Assembly (NCBI RefSeq): GCF_001955695.1
Contig: NZ_CP019236.1
Coordinates: 3,410,001-3,474,000 of the forward strand
Source of the DNA: Rhodoferax koreense
GTDB lineage: Bacteria; Pseudomonadota; Gammaproteobacteria; Burkholderiales; Burkholderiaceae_C
Direction of reading: 5' to 3'
DNA: 64,000 bases
Shown here: positions 17,569-27,038 of the stretch, piece by piece
Layout of the letters: every line of letters begins with the position of its first letter
Position numbering within the stretch: position 1 is the first letter of the stretch
Notes under the pieces: generated by a model
Seen by the model: the letters and a program-made list of their open reading frames with translations, nothing else
What the model was told of the DNA's origin: nothing
Databases searched by the model: none
Made by a program: the position numbers and the translations under genes

Positions 17569-18051
17569 TCAGACCGGCACGTCCAGCCCGACCTTCACCC
17601 GGTCCATTACCACCAGGCTACGAAAACGCTTGACGTTGCTGCCCTCGAAGAACAGCTGGCGCGTGAGCGCGGTGTACTGCGCCATGTCGCGCACACACAG
17701 GATCAGGATGAAGTCCCACTCGCTCGTCACGTAGTAGCACTGCTGTACCTGCGGGCAGGCCTTGAACGCCTTCTTCATCGCATCCAGCAGGTCGATGCGT
17801 TCGTTCTCCGCCTCCACCTCGACCACGATGCTCAGGCCATGGCCCATCGCCTGCGGCGCCAGTACGGCGCTGAAGCGCTCGATGACCCCGGCCTTCTGCA
17901 GGCGTTTCAGGCGCCGGTTTACCGCGGCCGTCGACAGGTGCACGGCCGCGCCCATCGCGCTCTGCGGCATGCGGCTGTCAGCTTGCACCAGCGCCAGCAA
18001 TTGCAGGTCGAAGGCATCCAGGGTCAAGGCCTGCGGCATCGCGACTTCCAT
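17569..18051 (-). CDS. Lrp/AsnC-family transcriptional regulator
   Basis: The 160-residue protein has an N-terminal helix-turn-helix (MPQSAMGAAVHLSTAAVNRRLKRL) and a C-terminal RAM domain for effector binding and multimerisation. Length fits the family. It is divergent from a diaminopropionate ammonia-lyase gene with 114 bp between the starts, so it probably senses an amino acid and controls that catabolic gene and itself. The ATG at 18051 fits family length; an ATG 12 bases downstream is an alternative. Confidence 0.88.
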   Translation of the reverse strand: MEVAMPQALTLDAFDLQLLALVQADSRMPQSAMGAAVHLSTAAVNRRLKRLQKAGVIERFSAVLAPQAMGHGLSIVVEVEAENERIDLLDAMKKAFKACPQVQQCYYVTSEWDFILILCVRDMAQYTALTRQLFFEGSNVKRFRSLVVMDRVKVGLDVPV

Positions 18052-18087
18052 GGGCTCTCTTTCAAAACGCAAAAACGTTGCACCACA

Positions 18088-18118
18088 CACCCTGTTTTCG
18101 AGTAAAGAAACCAGGGTG
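18088..18118. promoter_or_regulatory. Candidate Lrp-type operator in the divergent intergenic region
   Basis: Seven-base arms CACCCTG (18088-18094) and CAGGGTG (18112-18118) form a perfect dyad separated by 17 bp of AT-rich DNA. It lies in the middle of the 114-bp region between the Lrp-type gene and dpaL. A site here could serve autoregulation and control of dpaL. The assignment is by position. Confidence 0.4.
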
Positions 18119-18165
18119 GATGAATAGTATTGCAGCATCCTCCTATCGCAGGCTAGAACCTCAAC

Positions 18166-19428
18166 ATGCGTTACCTCAGCAATCCACAGCCCGGCGCCGT
18201 GCCGCCGGACCACCCCATGCTCGACGCGAACGCCGCACGCGCTGTCGTTGCGCTGCTGCGTGAATGTTTCGATTACCGGCCCACACCGCTGGTCGACCTG
18301 CGCGGCATCGCCGAACGCGAGGGACTGGCCATGGTCTCCATCAAGGACGAAGGCGCGCGGCTGGGCCTAAAGAGCTTCAAGGCACTGGGTGGCGCCTATG
18401 CGGTTTTCCGGCTCGTGCTGGCCGAAGCCTCCAGACGCCTGAACCGCAACGTCACGGCCGACGAACTGCCGCGCGCGGCAAGCGGTTCGCTGGCCCTGCC
18501 CGCGCACGGCACGGCCGATCGGCCCGGCCATTCCGCCGTGGCTGCCATTGCAGCCGGCATGACTTTCGCGTGTGCCACCGACGGCAACCATGGCCAGTCG
18601 GTGGCCGCAGGCGCACGGCTGGTCGGCGCCAGGGCCATCATCTTCGTGCACGAGGGTGTGAGCGCCGAACGGCGTGAGGCCATCGCCCGCTTCGGTGCCG
18701 AGATACACGAGGTGCCGGGCAGCTACGACGATGCCGTGGCCGAATCGAAGCATCAGTGCGAGATCCACGGTTGGACCTTGCTGTCCGACACCTCGTGGCC
18801 GGGTTACACCACGGCTCCGGCCCTGGTGATGCAGGGCTACACCGCCATGACCCATGAGTTGCACAGCCAACTGGGCGCCGCACCGACGCATGTGTTCCTG
18901 CAGGCCGGCGTGGGCGGCTTCGCCGCCGCGCTCGCGACCAGCCTCGCCAGCGTGTTCGAGCCCGCGCCGCGTGTGGTGATCGTCGAGCCCACACGCGCCG
19001 CCTGCCTGCTGGCCAGCGCCGAAGCCGGCACGGCCGTGCGCATCGATGCCGACGCCCCGACGGCCATGGCCATGCTCGAATGTTACGAGCCGTCGCTGCT
19101 CGCCTGGGACCTGTTGCAGCCGATGGCCACCGCCTTCATGGCGGTCGATGACGAAGATGCCGTGGCCGCGATGCGGCGGCTCGCACGGCCCTTGAAGGAT
19201 GCGGAGGTTGTAGTGGCTGGCGAAAGCGGCAGTGCCGGCCTGGCCGGCCTGCTCGCGGCCTGCGGTGCGCCCGACATCAAGACCGCGCTCGGCCTCGACG
19301 AAACCGCGCGTGTGCTGCTGATCAACACCGAAGGCGCGACCGACGAGGCGCGTTATGCCGCGGCCGTGGGCCAGAGCGCCGCCGAAGTCGCCGCACGCAT
19401 CCCGGCCTCTCGTTTCGATACCCTCTGA
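18166..19428 (+). CDS. dpaL: Diaminopropionate ammonia-lyase
   Basis: The 420-residue PLP enzyme of the tryptophan synthase beta (fold type II) family converts 2,3-diaminopropionate to pyruvate and two ammonia. The PLP lysine is K72 in LKSFKALGGAYA, followed by TDGNHGQSVA and QAGVGGFAAA, the phosphate-binding Gly-rich loop, and GESGSAGLAG near the end, all as in DpaL/YgeX. It is divergent from an Lrp-type regulator and is followed 11 bp later by an M20 amidohydrolase gene, so both likely serve degradation of an amino acid or acylated amino acid. Confidence 0.9.
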   Translation: MRYLSNPQPGAVPPDHPMLDANAARAVVALLRECFDYRPTPLVDLRGIAEREGLAMVSIKDEGARLGLKSFKALGGAYAVFRLVLAEASRRLNRNVTADELPRAASGSLALPAHGTADRPGHSAVAAIAAGMTFACATDGNHGQSVAAGARLVGARAIIFVHEGVSAERREAIARFGAEIHEVPGSYDDAVAESKHQCEIHGWTLLSDTSWPGYTTAPALVMQGYTAMTHELHSQLGAAPTHVFLQAGVGGFAAALATSLASVFEPAPRVVIVEPTRAACLLASAEAGTAVRIDADAPTAMAMLECYEPSLLAWDLLQPMATAFMAVDDEDAVAAMRRLARPLKDAEVVVAGESGSAGLAGLLAACGAPDIKTALGLDETARVLLINTEGATDEARYAAAVGQSAAEVAARIPASRFDTL

Positions 19429-19439
19429 AAGGCTCCGCC

Positions 19440-20618
19440 ATGTCCGAAAGCCTGCCCCTGGCCCTGAGCCAAACCCTCACCAACTGGCGCCACCATTTCC
19501 ACCGCCGTCCCGAGACCGGTTTCGCCGAATACGGCACTTCGGACCACGTCGCCGTGCAGCTTACGCGGCTCGGCATCGAGGTGCACCGCGGCATCGGCGG
19601 CACCGGCCTGGTTGGTGTGCTGCGCCGCGGCAACTTCACCGGGCGCAAGACCATCGCCTTGCGTGCCGAGATGGATGCGCTGCCGATCCATGAACGCGCC
19701 GAGGGGCGCGCCTACGCGTCGGAAATCGCCGGCACCATGCACGCCTGCGGCCACGACGGCCACATGGCCATGGTGCTCGGCGCGGCGCAGTTGCTGGCGC
19801 TCGCAGGCGGCTTCGAAGGCACGGTGTTGTTCGTGTTCCAGCCCGCCGAGGAACACGGCAAGGGCGCGCAGGCCATGCTCGACGACGGCTTGTTGCGGCG
19901 CTTTCCGATGGACGAAATCTACGGCGTGCACAACATGCCGGGCATCGCGGCGGGCCACATCGTCACACGTGCCGGCGGCATCATGGCTTCGGAAGACAAC
20001 TTCACGATCGACATCGTCGGCCGCGGCACGCATGCAGCGCGGCCGCACATGGGCGTGGACCCCATCGTCGTCGGGGCCGAGATCGTGCTCGCGCTGCAGA
20101 CCATCGTGGCACGCAGCGTCGACCCGGTAGACCCGGCCGTGGTCTCGGTCACCGAATTCGTCACCGACGGCATCCGCAACGCCATACCGACCCACGTGAC
20201 GCTGCGCGGCGATACGCGCAGTTATGCATCCGCGGTGCAGGCCCTGCTCGAGCGCCGCATGGGTGAGATCGTGCAAGGTGTGTGCGCCACGCACGGCGCG
20301 CAAGGCAAGCTGACTTACACCCACGAGTTCCTGCCGACGGTGAACCCGGCCGAACAGGTGGACTACGCCGTGGCCGCCGCCACCAAGGTGGTGGGCGCTG
20401 CGCGTGTCGATGGCCACACGCCGCCGATCCTGGCCTCGGAAGACTTCGGCACTTTCCTGCGCCACGTGCCCGGCAACTTCGCCTTCATCGGCAACGGCGC
20501 ACCGGGCGAGCCCGGAGGGCTGCCGCTGCACAACGCGGGCTACGACTTCAACGACAGCATCCTGGCTGTGGGCGCGGCGTATTTCACGACGCTGGTGCGC
20601 GACCGGCTGGCGCCCTGA
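19440..20618 (+). CDS. M20D-family amidohydrolase (hippurate hydrolase-like)
   Basis: The 392-residue protein shows the dimetal peptidase motifs: RAEMDALPI, MHACGHDGHMAM (Cys/His ligands), QPAEEHGKGA (catalytic Glu pair) and GRGTHAARPHMGVDP in the dimerisation domain. ASEDFGTFL supplies a C-terminal ligand. Family members hydrolyse N-acyl amino acids such as hippurate or N-acetyl amino acids. It follows dpaL by 11 bp and is probably cotranscribed, perhaps releasing the amino acid that DpaL then deaminates. The precise substrate is unknown. Confidence 0.88.
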   Translation: MSESLPLALSQTLTNWRHHFHRRPETGFAEYGTSDHVAVQLTRLGIEVHRGIGGTGLVGVLRRGNFTGRKTIALRAEMDALPIHERAEGRAYASEIAGTMHACGHDGHMAMVLGAAQLLALAGGFEGTVLFVFQPAEEHGKGAQAMLDDGLLRRFPMDEIYGVHNMPGIAAGHIVTRAGGIMASEDNFTIDIVGRGTHAARPHMGVDPIVVGAEIVLALQTIVARSVDPVDPAVVSVTEFVTDGIRNAIPTHVTLRGDTRSYASAVQALLERRMGEIVQGVCATHGAQGKLTYTHEFLPTVNPAEQVDYAVAAATKVVGAARVDGHTPPILASEDFGTFLRHVPGNFAFIGNGAPGEPGGLPLHNAGYDFNDSILAVGAAYFTTLVRDRLAP

Positions 20619-20619
20619 C

Positions 20620-22830
20620 TCAGGCCGGCGTCATCTGCCCGCGCGCATCCTTGCGCAGCCGCAGGAACGGCGGCAGCCCTTGCATGAGCCGCTGGCCGTA
20701 GGAGGTGCCGGACAGGCGCCGGTCGTAGCAGTACACGAAGGACTTGTCGGTCTCGGTGCGGATGGCGCGGCCGGCCCATTGGGCCAGGCGGATGGCGGTG
20801 GCCGGCACCACGAGTTCGGTGAACGGATCGCGGCCCACGGAGCGCAGCCATTCCGCACGCGACTCGCCCACTGGGTCGTCGGGCGAGGCGAACGGCAGCT
20901 TGGCAATGAACACCGTCTCGCACAGCGTGCCCGGCAGATCCAACCCCTCGCCGAAAGACTGCATGCCGAAGATGATCGACGGCCCGCCCTGCAGCACGCG
21001 TTCGCGGTGGCGCTGCAGCAGCAGCGTGCGCGGCAGCTCGCCCTGCACCAGCACCACGGCGCGCAGCACCGGCGTGAGGGCCTGCACCGCCTGGCGCATC
21101 TGGTCGCGCGAGGTGAACAGCGCGAGCGCGCCGTGCTTCACCTTGGCCGCGTCGCGCAGCAGCATCTGCACCATCTCGGTGGTGAACGAACCCGCATGGC
21201 GCGGATCGGCCAGCGTCTCCACGGTGACGAACTGGCCCTGCGTCGCGTAGTCGAAGGGGCTTGCGACCTCGAGCGTGGTGACGGCCTCGTCGTCGGACAG
21301 GCCGGCCTCGCGCAGGTAGAAATCGAATTCACCGCAACTGGTGAGCGTGGCCGAGGTGACGATGGCCGCGCGCACCTTGGACCACAGCTGCGAGCGCAGC
21401 GGCGTGCCCGGCAGGATCGGACTGGCGAAGGCCTTGATGTTCACCGCGCCGGCCCCCGTGCCTCCGCCGCCGTTCTCCTGCAGCGTGAACCACTTGGCCA
21501 CCGGCGCGCTGGGCGGCGTGGCCTCCTTCAGCAGCAGCTGCACCGTAGCGTGCACGCCTTCCAGTCGCGGGCTCAGGGTGCCGAGCTGCGCATACAGCAC
21601 CGACAGCCGGCGCGCCTCGTTCGGGCTGTCGCGCATCTCGGTGCGCAGGGCCTTGGAGATCGCATTGAGCACGGCCAGAAAGCCTTCGGCCATGATGCCG
21701 ACCATCTGCAGCGGCTCCTCGAGTTCGGCGGGCAACTGGCCCTGCGGCAGCCGGACCCGCGCCGGGCCCTGTGCCTGGCCGCCCCAGCCGCCGGGCCGGG
21801 GTTCGGCCAAGACACCCGCGTAGAGCTCGTGCACCAGCGCGGCCACGTCCTGCAGCGACTGCTTGAGCTGCGCGGCCTGCCGGCCCACGTCCGCCGCCTC
21901 CGACACCTGCATCAGCCCGCCGATGCGTTTGGCGCGGCCGGCCAGCGTCTCGATCCAGCCCAGGCGGCTCAGGTCCATCGCGCACGAGAACTTGTCGAGC
22001 GCCACGGCGGGCAGGTGGTGCGCCTCGTCCAGCACCAGCAGGCAGTTGTCGAGATCGGGCAGCGTGCGCGTGCCCAGCGTGGCCAGCAGCAGGTCGTGGT
22101 TGGCCACGATCACCTGCGCGCCCACCAGTTCCTTGCGTTTCTCGAAATAGGTGCAGCCGTTGAACACCGGGCAATGCTTGCCGGTGCAGGAGCTGGCCTC
22201 GGCCGCCACCGGCATCCACCAGTCGGCTTCGGGCTGCAGCGCCAGGCTGTCGCGGTCGCCGTCCCAGGTGTTGCCGGCCAGGTCGCGCACCATGCCGGCG
22301 TAGAAGGCCTGGCGCGCCTCCTCGTCGTGGCGCACGCCGGCCATCCCGCCCACGGGCAGTTCGTCGGCGAACAGATCGTCGTCCTCTCCCGCGCCACCCT
22401 CGCCCGTGCCCGCCTGCCGCGCCAGCTTGAGCTTGCACACGTAGCGGCCGCGGCCCTTGGCCAGGCCGAAACGGAACGGCTCGGGCATCAGCGCCGCCAG
22501 CGCCGGCAGATCCTTGGTGACGAGCTGCTCCTGCAGCGCCACCGTGGCGGTGGAGATCAACACCCGGGTCTTGCGCGCGATGGCCATGGCGATGGCCGGT
22601 GCGCAATAGGCGAGCGACTTGCCCACGCCGGTGCCGGCCTGCACCACGGCGATGGCGCGCAGCGGCTCGTCGCCATCGTCGTCGACCTTGCCCAGGGTGG
22701 CCTCGGCGAAGGTGTGGGCCACGCGCTCGGCCATCAGCCGCTGGCCGGGCCGGCTGCGGAAATCGCCCGCGGCCTGGACCACGTGGTCGAAGGCCTGCAG
22801 CGCGGCGGTGGCATGGTGGGATTCGGACAT
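20620..22830 (-). CDS. dinG: DinG-like ATP-dependent DNA helicase
   Basis: The 736-residue protein is a superfamily 2 helicase of the XPD/DinG type. Walker A is QAGTGVGKS at about 64-72, the DEAH box is near residue 268 (VLDEAHHLP), and four cysteines (one in CKLKL, three in CTGKHCPVFNGC) match the iron-sulfur cluster domain. C-terminal motifs include FGMQSFGEGLDLPG and the Arg-finger region GRAIRTETD. DinG unwinds DNA, D-loops and R-loops 5' to 3'. The ATG at 22830 gives a normal family length. It is convergent with the amidohydrolase, with one base between the stop codons. Confidence 0.9.
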   Translation of the reverse strand: MSESHHATAALQAFDHVVQAAGDFRSRPGQRLMAERVAHTFAEATLGKVDDDGDEPLRAIAVVQAGTGVGKSLAYCAPAIAMAIARKTRVLISTATVALQEQLVTKDLPALAALMPEPFRFGLAKGRGRYVCKLKLARQAGTGEGGAGEDDDLFADELPVGGMAGVRHDEEARQAFYAGMVRDLAGNTWDGDRDSLALQPEADWWMPVAAEASSCTGKHCPVFNGCTYFEKRKELVGAQVIVANHDLLLATLGTRTLPDLDNCLLVLDEAHHLPAVALDKFSCAMDLSRLGWIETLAGRAKRIGGLMQVSEAADVGRQAAQLKQSLQDVAALVHELYAGVLAEPRPGGWGGQAQGPARVRLPQGQLPAELEEPLQMVGIMAEGFLAVLNAISKALRTEMRDSPNEARRLSVLYAQLGTLSPRLEGVHATVQLLLKEATPPSAPVAKWFTLQENGGGGTGAGAVNIKAFASPILPGTPLRSQLWSKVRAAIVTSATLTSCGEFDFYLREAGLSDDEAVTTLEVASPFDYATQGQFVTVETLADPRHAGSFTTEMVQMLLRDAAKVKHGALALFTSRDQMRQAVQALTPVLRAVVLVQGELPRTLLLQRHRERVLQGGPSIIFGMQSFGEGLDLPGTLCETVFIAKLPFASPDDPVGESRAEWLRSVGRDPFTELVVPATAIRLAQWAGRAIRTETDKSFVYCYDRRLSGTSYGQRLMQGLPPFLRLRKDARGQMTPA

Positions 22831-23085
22831 CTGGACGGGAAAATGGACGGCGTTCAACGGGGGCTGTATGGGTGACCAGTTTATCCGCTGCGGCCGACGC
22901 GGGCGCCAGCACGCCGGATTTAGACCGAAATGACATCTGACGCAGACCGAAACTGCGAGAGACGCTATCTTTTCCATAGCTCTTTTCCGCGATGCCGTGG
23001 TTGCCCTTGTTGCCAATGGCGCAAGGGCTGCACACCGGTGCCGCGATGATGTGTAATTGCGGCAGACCCGCCACCGACCAACGCC

Positions 23086-23862
23086 ATGCAATCACCCGCC
23101 TCGAGGCTGCCCTGGCTGACACCGGGGGAAAGCTTCCCTCCCGCCGCCGAAGCCTGGGGCGAACACGACCCCGCACCCGGCCTTTTGGCCGCGGGCGGCG
23201 CGCTCAACGTGGCGACGCTCAGGCAGGCCTACAGCCACGGCATCTTTCCGTGGTTCAGCACCGGCCAGCCGATCCTGTGGTGGAGCCCCGATCCGCGCAT
23301 GGTGCTGCACACGGCCGAATTCCGGCTGCACCGCTCCCTGCGCAAGACCCTGGCCAACTTCCAGGCGCAGCCCGGCTGCGAGGTGCGCTTCGACACCGCA
23401 TTCGGCGAGGTGATCCGCCACTGCGCGCGCAGCCCGCGGCCGGGCCAGTCGGGTACCTGGATCGTGCCGGACATGGTGCGCGCCTACGAGGCCCTGCACC
23501 GGCACGGCACGGCGCACAGCATCGAGACCTGGATCGACGGCCAGCTCGCCGGCGGCCTGTATTGCGTGGCGATCGGCCGCGCGGTGTTCGGCGAATCGAT
23601 GTTCACCCGGGTTTCCGACGCATCCAAGATCGCGCTCGCCGCGCTCGTGGCCTTCTGCCGCGCGCAGCAGATTCCCATCATCGACTGCCAGCAGAACACC
23701 GCTCACCTGGCCACGCTCGGCGCACGAGAAATCCCACGTGCCGCCTTCCTGCAACAGGTCGCCCGCAACGCGCTGCTGCCCGGGCCAACCTGGGAATTCA
23801 AGCCCCTATACTGGTGCGAGCTGGACCGAGCTGCTCTGGCGAAACCACAGGCCTCCGCGTGA
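23086..23862 (+). CDS. aat: Leucyl/phenylalanyl-tRNA--protein transferase
   Basis: The 258-residue enzyme moves Leu or Phe from aminoacyl-tRNA to proteins with N-terminal Lys or Arg, marking them for ClpAP. Typical motifs are [50 protein letters not shown] and [19 protein letters not shown]. Length is normal for the family. It overlaps the start of bpt by four bases (GTGA), so the two N-degron enzymes are coupled. Confidence 0.95.
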   Translation: MQSPASRLPWLTPGESFPPAAEAWGEHDPAPGLLAAGGALNVATLRQAYSHGIFPWFSTGQPILWWSPDPRMVLHTAEFRLHRSLRKTLANFQAQPGCEVRFDTAFGEVIRHCARSPRPGQSGTWIVPDMVRAYEALHRHGTAHSIETWIDGQLAGGLYCVAIGRAVFGESMFTRVSDASKIALAALVAFCRAQQIPIIDCQQNTAHLATLGAREIPRAAFLQQVARNALLPGPTWEFKPLYWCELDRAALAKPQASA

Positions 23863-24611
23863 CCCATCTCAACGACCTGCCTCTGCAGACCCTGCAGTTC
23901 TACGCCACTGCACCCTATCCTTGCAGTTACCTGCCTGCGCGGCAGGCGCGCTCGCAGGTCGCCACGCCGAGCCACCTGATCCAGAACACGACCTACTCCG
24001 AACTCGTGAGCAACGGCTTCCGGCGCAGCGGCATGTTCACCTACCGCCCCTATTGCGACGGCTGCCAGGCCTGCGTGCCGCTGCGCGTGCTGGTGGGTCG
24101 GTTCCAGCCCGACCGCAGCCAGCGACGCGCCTGGGCGCGCCACGGCCGGCTGCAGACCCGGGTGCTGAAGCTGTGCTTCTTGCCCGAGCACTATGCGCTG
24201 TACCTGCGCTACCAGAACGGCCGCCATGCCGGCGGCGGCATGGACCACGACAGCATCGACCAGTACACGCAGTTCCTGCTGCAGAGCCGGGTGAATTCCC
24301 GGCTGGTGGAATTCCGCGAGACGCTACCCGACGGGTCGGCCGGCGCGCTGAAGATGGTCTCCATCCTCGACGTGCTCGACGACGGCATCTCCGCCGTCTA
24401 CACCTTCTACGAGCCGGAAGAACACACCAGCTACGGCACCTTCAACGTGCTGTGGCAGATCGAGCAGGCACGCCAGATGGGCCTGGCCCATGTGTACCTG
24501 GGTTACTGGATCGCCGAGAGCCCGAAGATGAGCTACAAGGCGCGGTTCGGGCCGCACGAGGTGCTGGTGGACGGCCGGTGGTCGCTGCCCGTCAACTCGC
24601 ACGACGGTTGA
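23859..24611 (+). CDS. bpt: Aspartate/glutamate leucyltransferase (arginyltransferase family)
   Basis: The 250-residue enzyme adds Leu to proteins with N-terminal Asp or Glu. The N-terminal [20 protein letters not shown] and [16 protein letters not shown] are hallmark segments of the bacterial Ate1-like Bpt family, as are [11 protein letters not shown] and [13 protein letters not shown] near the end. The start is GTG at 23859 overlapping the aat stop. With aat it completes the bacterial N-degron pathway. Confidence 0.94.
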   Translation: MTHLNDLPLQTLQFYATAPYPCSYLPARQARSQVATPSHLIQNTTYSELVSNGFRRSGMFTYRPYCDGCQACVPLRVLVGRFQPDRSQRRAWARHGRLQTRVLKLCFLPEHYALYLRYQNGRHAGGGMDHDSIDQYTQFLLQSRVNSRLVEFRETLPDGSAGALKMVSILDVLDDGISAVYTFYEPEEHTSYGTFNVLWQIEQARQMGLAHVYLGYWIAESPKMSYKARFGPHEVLVDGRWSLPVNSHDG

Positions 24612-24647
24612 GACGGGCGGGAGGGGTTTCGCATGGTGCAAACGGGC

Positions 24648-24669
24648 ATTTCACCAAGTAAAATGAAAT
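24648..24669. promoter_or_regulatory. Candidate IclR-type operator
   Basis: A perfect six-base dyad, ATTTCA at 24648-24653 and TGAAAT at 24664-24669, with a 10-bp AT-rich spacer, ends 27 bp before the IclR-family gene. IclR proteins often bind TGAAAT-like palindromes and regulate themselves. No target gene other than the regulator is adjacent. Confidence 0.45.
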
Positions 24670-24696
24670 CACCTTTGCTGAGCAGGCCCCATTCCC

Positions 24697-25473
24697 ATGA
24701 GAAAGTCTGATCCCAACGTCCAGGCCACGCCCACCGTGCAGGTCATCGAACGCATGTTCCAGTTGATCGACACCCTCGCCTCGCGCGAGGAAGCGATGTC
24801 GCTCAAGGAGATCAGCGAGAAGACCGGCCTGCATCCCTCCACCACCCACCGCATCCTCAACGACCTGGCCACCGGCCGCTTCGTCGACCGGCCCGAGCCC
24901 GGCAGCTACCGGCTGGGCATGCGCCTGCTCGAACTCGGCAACCTGGTGAAGGGCCGACTCAGCGTGCGCGACGCGGCCCTGGCGCCGATGCGCGAACTGC
25001 ACCGCCTGATCCAGCAACCGGTGAACCTGAGCCTGCGCCAGGGTGATGAAATCGTCTACGTGGAGCGCGCCTTCAGCGAACGCTCGGGCATGCAGGTGGT
25101 GCGGGCCATCGGTGGCCGCGCGCCGCTGCATCTGACCTCCGTCGGCAAGCTGTTCCTGGCCGCCGACGATCCGCAGCGCGTGCGGGCCTATGCCACCCGC
25201 ACCGGGCTGAGCGGCCACACGAAGAACAGTCTTACCGAACTGCCGATGCTGGAGCGCGAACTCTCCAAGGCGCGCCAGTACGGCATCGCGCGCGACAACG
25301 AGGAACTGGAATTGGGTGTGCGCTGCATGGCCGCGGGCATCTACGACGACCAGAGCCGGCTGGTGGCCGGCCTGTCGATTTCATCTCCGGCCGACCGGCT
25401 GGACGAAGGTTGGCTGCCGAAGCTGCAGGCCACGGCCAACGAAATCTCCGAGGCCCTGGGCTACAAGCGCTGA
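24697..25473 (+). CDS. IclR-family transcriptional regulator
   Basis: The 258-residue protein has an N-terminal winged helix-turn-helix (MSLKEISEKTGLHPSTTHRILNDL region, residues about 33-56) and a GAF-like IclR effector domain (VGKLFLAADDP, GIARDNEELELGVRCMAAGI, and SISSPADRL). Such regulators usually control catabolism of aromatic or other carbon sources. No catabolic gene is next to it, so its regulon cannot be named. It is convergent with pbpG; the two stop codons are fused in TGATCA. Confidence 0.9.
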   Translation: MRKSDPNVQATPTVQVIERMFQLIDTLASREEAMSLKEISEKTGLHPSTTHRILNDLATGRFVDRPEPGSYRLGMRLLELGNLVKGRLSVRDAALAPMRELHRLIQQPVNLSLRQGDEIVYVERAFSERSGMQVVRAIGGRAPLHLTSVGKLFLAADDPQRVRAYATRTGLSGHTKNSLTELPMLERELSKARQYGIARDNEELELGVRCMAAGIYDDQSRLVAGLSISSPADRLDEGWLPKLQATANEISEALGYKR

Positions 25474-26562
25474 TCAGCCGGTGAACGGCTTGGTGGTGTG
25501 CATCACCGTCGGGCTGGACTCGACCCAGCGGCGCACGCGCTCGGCGTCGCCCAGGCGGCTGAGTTTGCCGGCCGAATCCAGGAACACCATGATCAGCTTG
25601 CGGCCGGCGATCTTGGCCTGCATCACCAGGCACTGGCCCGCCTCGTTGATGAAACCGGTCTTCTGCAGGCCGATGTCCCAGTTCGGGTTCTTCACCAGGC
25701 GGTTGGTGTTGTTGAACTGCAGCGTGCGGCGGCCCACGTCGACTTCATAACCGGTCGAGGTGGTGAGCTCGCGCAGCGTGGGCTCGGCATAGGCGGCGTT
25801 CACCAGCAGCGCCAGGTCGTTGGCGCTGGACTGGTTGTTGCTCGACAGGCCGGTCGGCTCAACGTATTTGGTGTCCTTCATGCCGAGCATCCTTGCCTTG
25901 GCGTTCATCAGCGAAACGAAGGTGGCCAGGCCGCCGGGATAGGTGCGGCCCAGTGCATGGGCGGCGCGGTTTTCGCTCGACATCAGTGCCAGGTGCAGCA
26001 GCTCGCCGCGGCTCAGCGAGGAGCCGACCGTCAGGCGCGAACGGCTGCCCTTTTCGGTGTCCACGTCGTCCTGCGTGATGGTGATCATCTCGTCCATCGG
26101 CAAATGGGCTTCGTTGACCAGCAGGCCGGTCATGAGCTTGGTGAGCGATGCGATTGGCAGCACGGCGCTTTCGTTCTTGCTGAAAAGCACTTCCCGGGTG
26201 TCCTGGTCGATCACCAGCGCCACGCTGGACTTCAGATCCAGCGGGTCGTTGGCCGCATGCAGCCCGGCGAGCTGGCCGAACGATTGCGGTGCGGGAATGA
26301 TCGGTGCGGCGGCGCGCACCACGCCCTTGCGGCGGGCGGCCAGCGTGGCCTTGCCGCTACCGGTGGCGCGCACGGACTTGGCGGTGGTGCCGGTCGCCTT
26401 GGCGTTGCGCTTGACCGCCACGGTGGTGGTCTGCTTTTTTTGGATGACGACCTTCTTGCGCTGGGCCGCTTCGGCGGGCAGGCTGACCAGCGCGGCGGCG
26501 CAGGTAAAGATGGAAACAATTTGTAGGAGGCGCTTCAAGGCAGGGCTTTCGTTGGAGGACAT
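25474..26562 (-). CDS. pbpG: D-alanyl-D-alanine endopeptidase (PBP7-like)
   Basis: The 362-residue S11-family protein has a signal peptide (residues about 1-32, ending AEA), a long basic Lys/Ala/Thr-rich linker to about 90, and the penicilloyl-serine transferase motifs: S139xxK142 (ASLTK), S196-E-N198 and KTG in LQKTGFINEAG. It cuts peptidoglycan cross-links in the periplasm. The ATG at 26562 is preceded by GGAGA eight bases upstream; an ATG nine bases earlier overlaps that site and is less likely. The basic linker is longer than in E. coli PBP7. Confidence 0.88.
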   Translation of the reverse strand: MSSNESPALKRLLQIVSIFTCAAALVSLPAEAAQRKKVVIQKKQTTTVAVKRNAKATGTTAKSVRATGSGKATLAARRKGVVRAAAPIIPAPQSFGQLAGLHAANDPLDLKSSVALVIDQDTREVLFSKNESAVLPIASLTKLMTGLLVNEAHLPMDEMITITQDDVDTEKGSRSRLTVGSSLSRGELLHLALMSSENRAAHALGRTYPGGLATFVSLMNAKARMLGMKDTKYVEPTGLSSNNQSSANDLALLVNAAYAEPTLRELTTSTGYEVDVGRRTLQFNNTNRLVKNPNWDIGLQKTGFINEAGQCLVMQAKIAGRKLIMVFLDSAGKLSRLGDAERVRRWVESSPTVMHTTKPFTG

Positions 26563-26862
26563 GAAAAACATCTCCAGGCGAGAAATAGGGTGTGGCGAGT
26601 TTATAGAAATCGAAAAGATTTCACAAGATCAAAGACTTAGCTGACATTTTTAAAGTAATTATCGGTGCGGCCGGGGCTAAAACCGTGGCGACACTGTGAA
26701 AAGGCATCGTCTTCCTGCAAAAACCGCCGTATTTTGTAACAGCCAGCAGGCCGCCATACGGCCCCGGGACATAACTGTACATACGGTATTTTCGTTGACG
26801 CAGCCGGAAGAAATCTGCGCAGACCGCATCGGCCTACAATCGCGCCCTGCACCCCGCGTGGG
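26563..26862. other. Intergenic region before the cytX riboswitch
   Basis: This 300-bp AT-rich stretch should hold the pbpG promoter (- strand) and the promoter of the riboswitch transcript (+ strand). TACAAT at 26835-26840 is a plausible -10 box about 25 bases before the aptamer, without a clear -35. Short frames here have no coding character. Confidence 0.45.
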
Positions 26863-26962
26863 TGCTTTCGCTAGGGGTGTTGGCATGGCGCGTATCGACC
26901 CGCCATGTCGACTGAGAAAGTCCCTTTGAACCTGATTGAGGTAATCCTCGCGCAGGGAAGCA
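26863..26962 (+). ncRNA. TPP riboswitch (THI element) before cytX
   Basis: The sequence contains the conserved TPP aptamer blocks in order: CTAGGGGTG near the 5' end, CTGAGA, then CCCTTTGAACCTGAT and the 3' GCGCAGGGAAGC. P1 can form between 26863-26869 and 26956-26962. Thiamin pyrophosphate binding would close it. Six bases right after P1 (CCAGAC, 26965-26970) can pair with GTCTGG at 27024-27029, which overlaps the ribosome binding site of cytX, so control of translation is likely. Confidence 0.95.
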
Positions 26963-27038
26963 GGCCAGACACCGCCGTCCATTTGCCATGGCGCCTGTCG
27001 GCCCGGGTTCCTGCCGCCGCATCGTCTGGAGCGTGTGC

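Noticed and set aside
20404..22875. Open frame of 823 codons on the + strand
   Set aside because: It is antisense to the DinG-like helicase, which carries all helicase motifs. The + frame is Arg/Ala/His-rich without a domain.
26677..26982. Frames on both strands overlapping the TPP riboswitch
   Set aside because: The sequence is explained by the conserved aptamer; the frames have no coding character.
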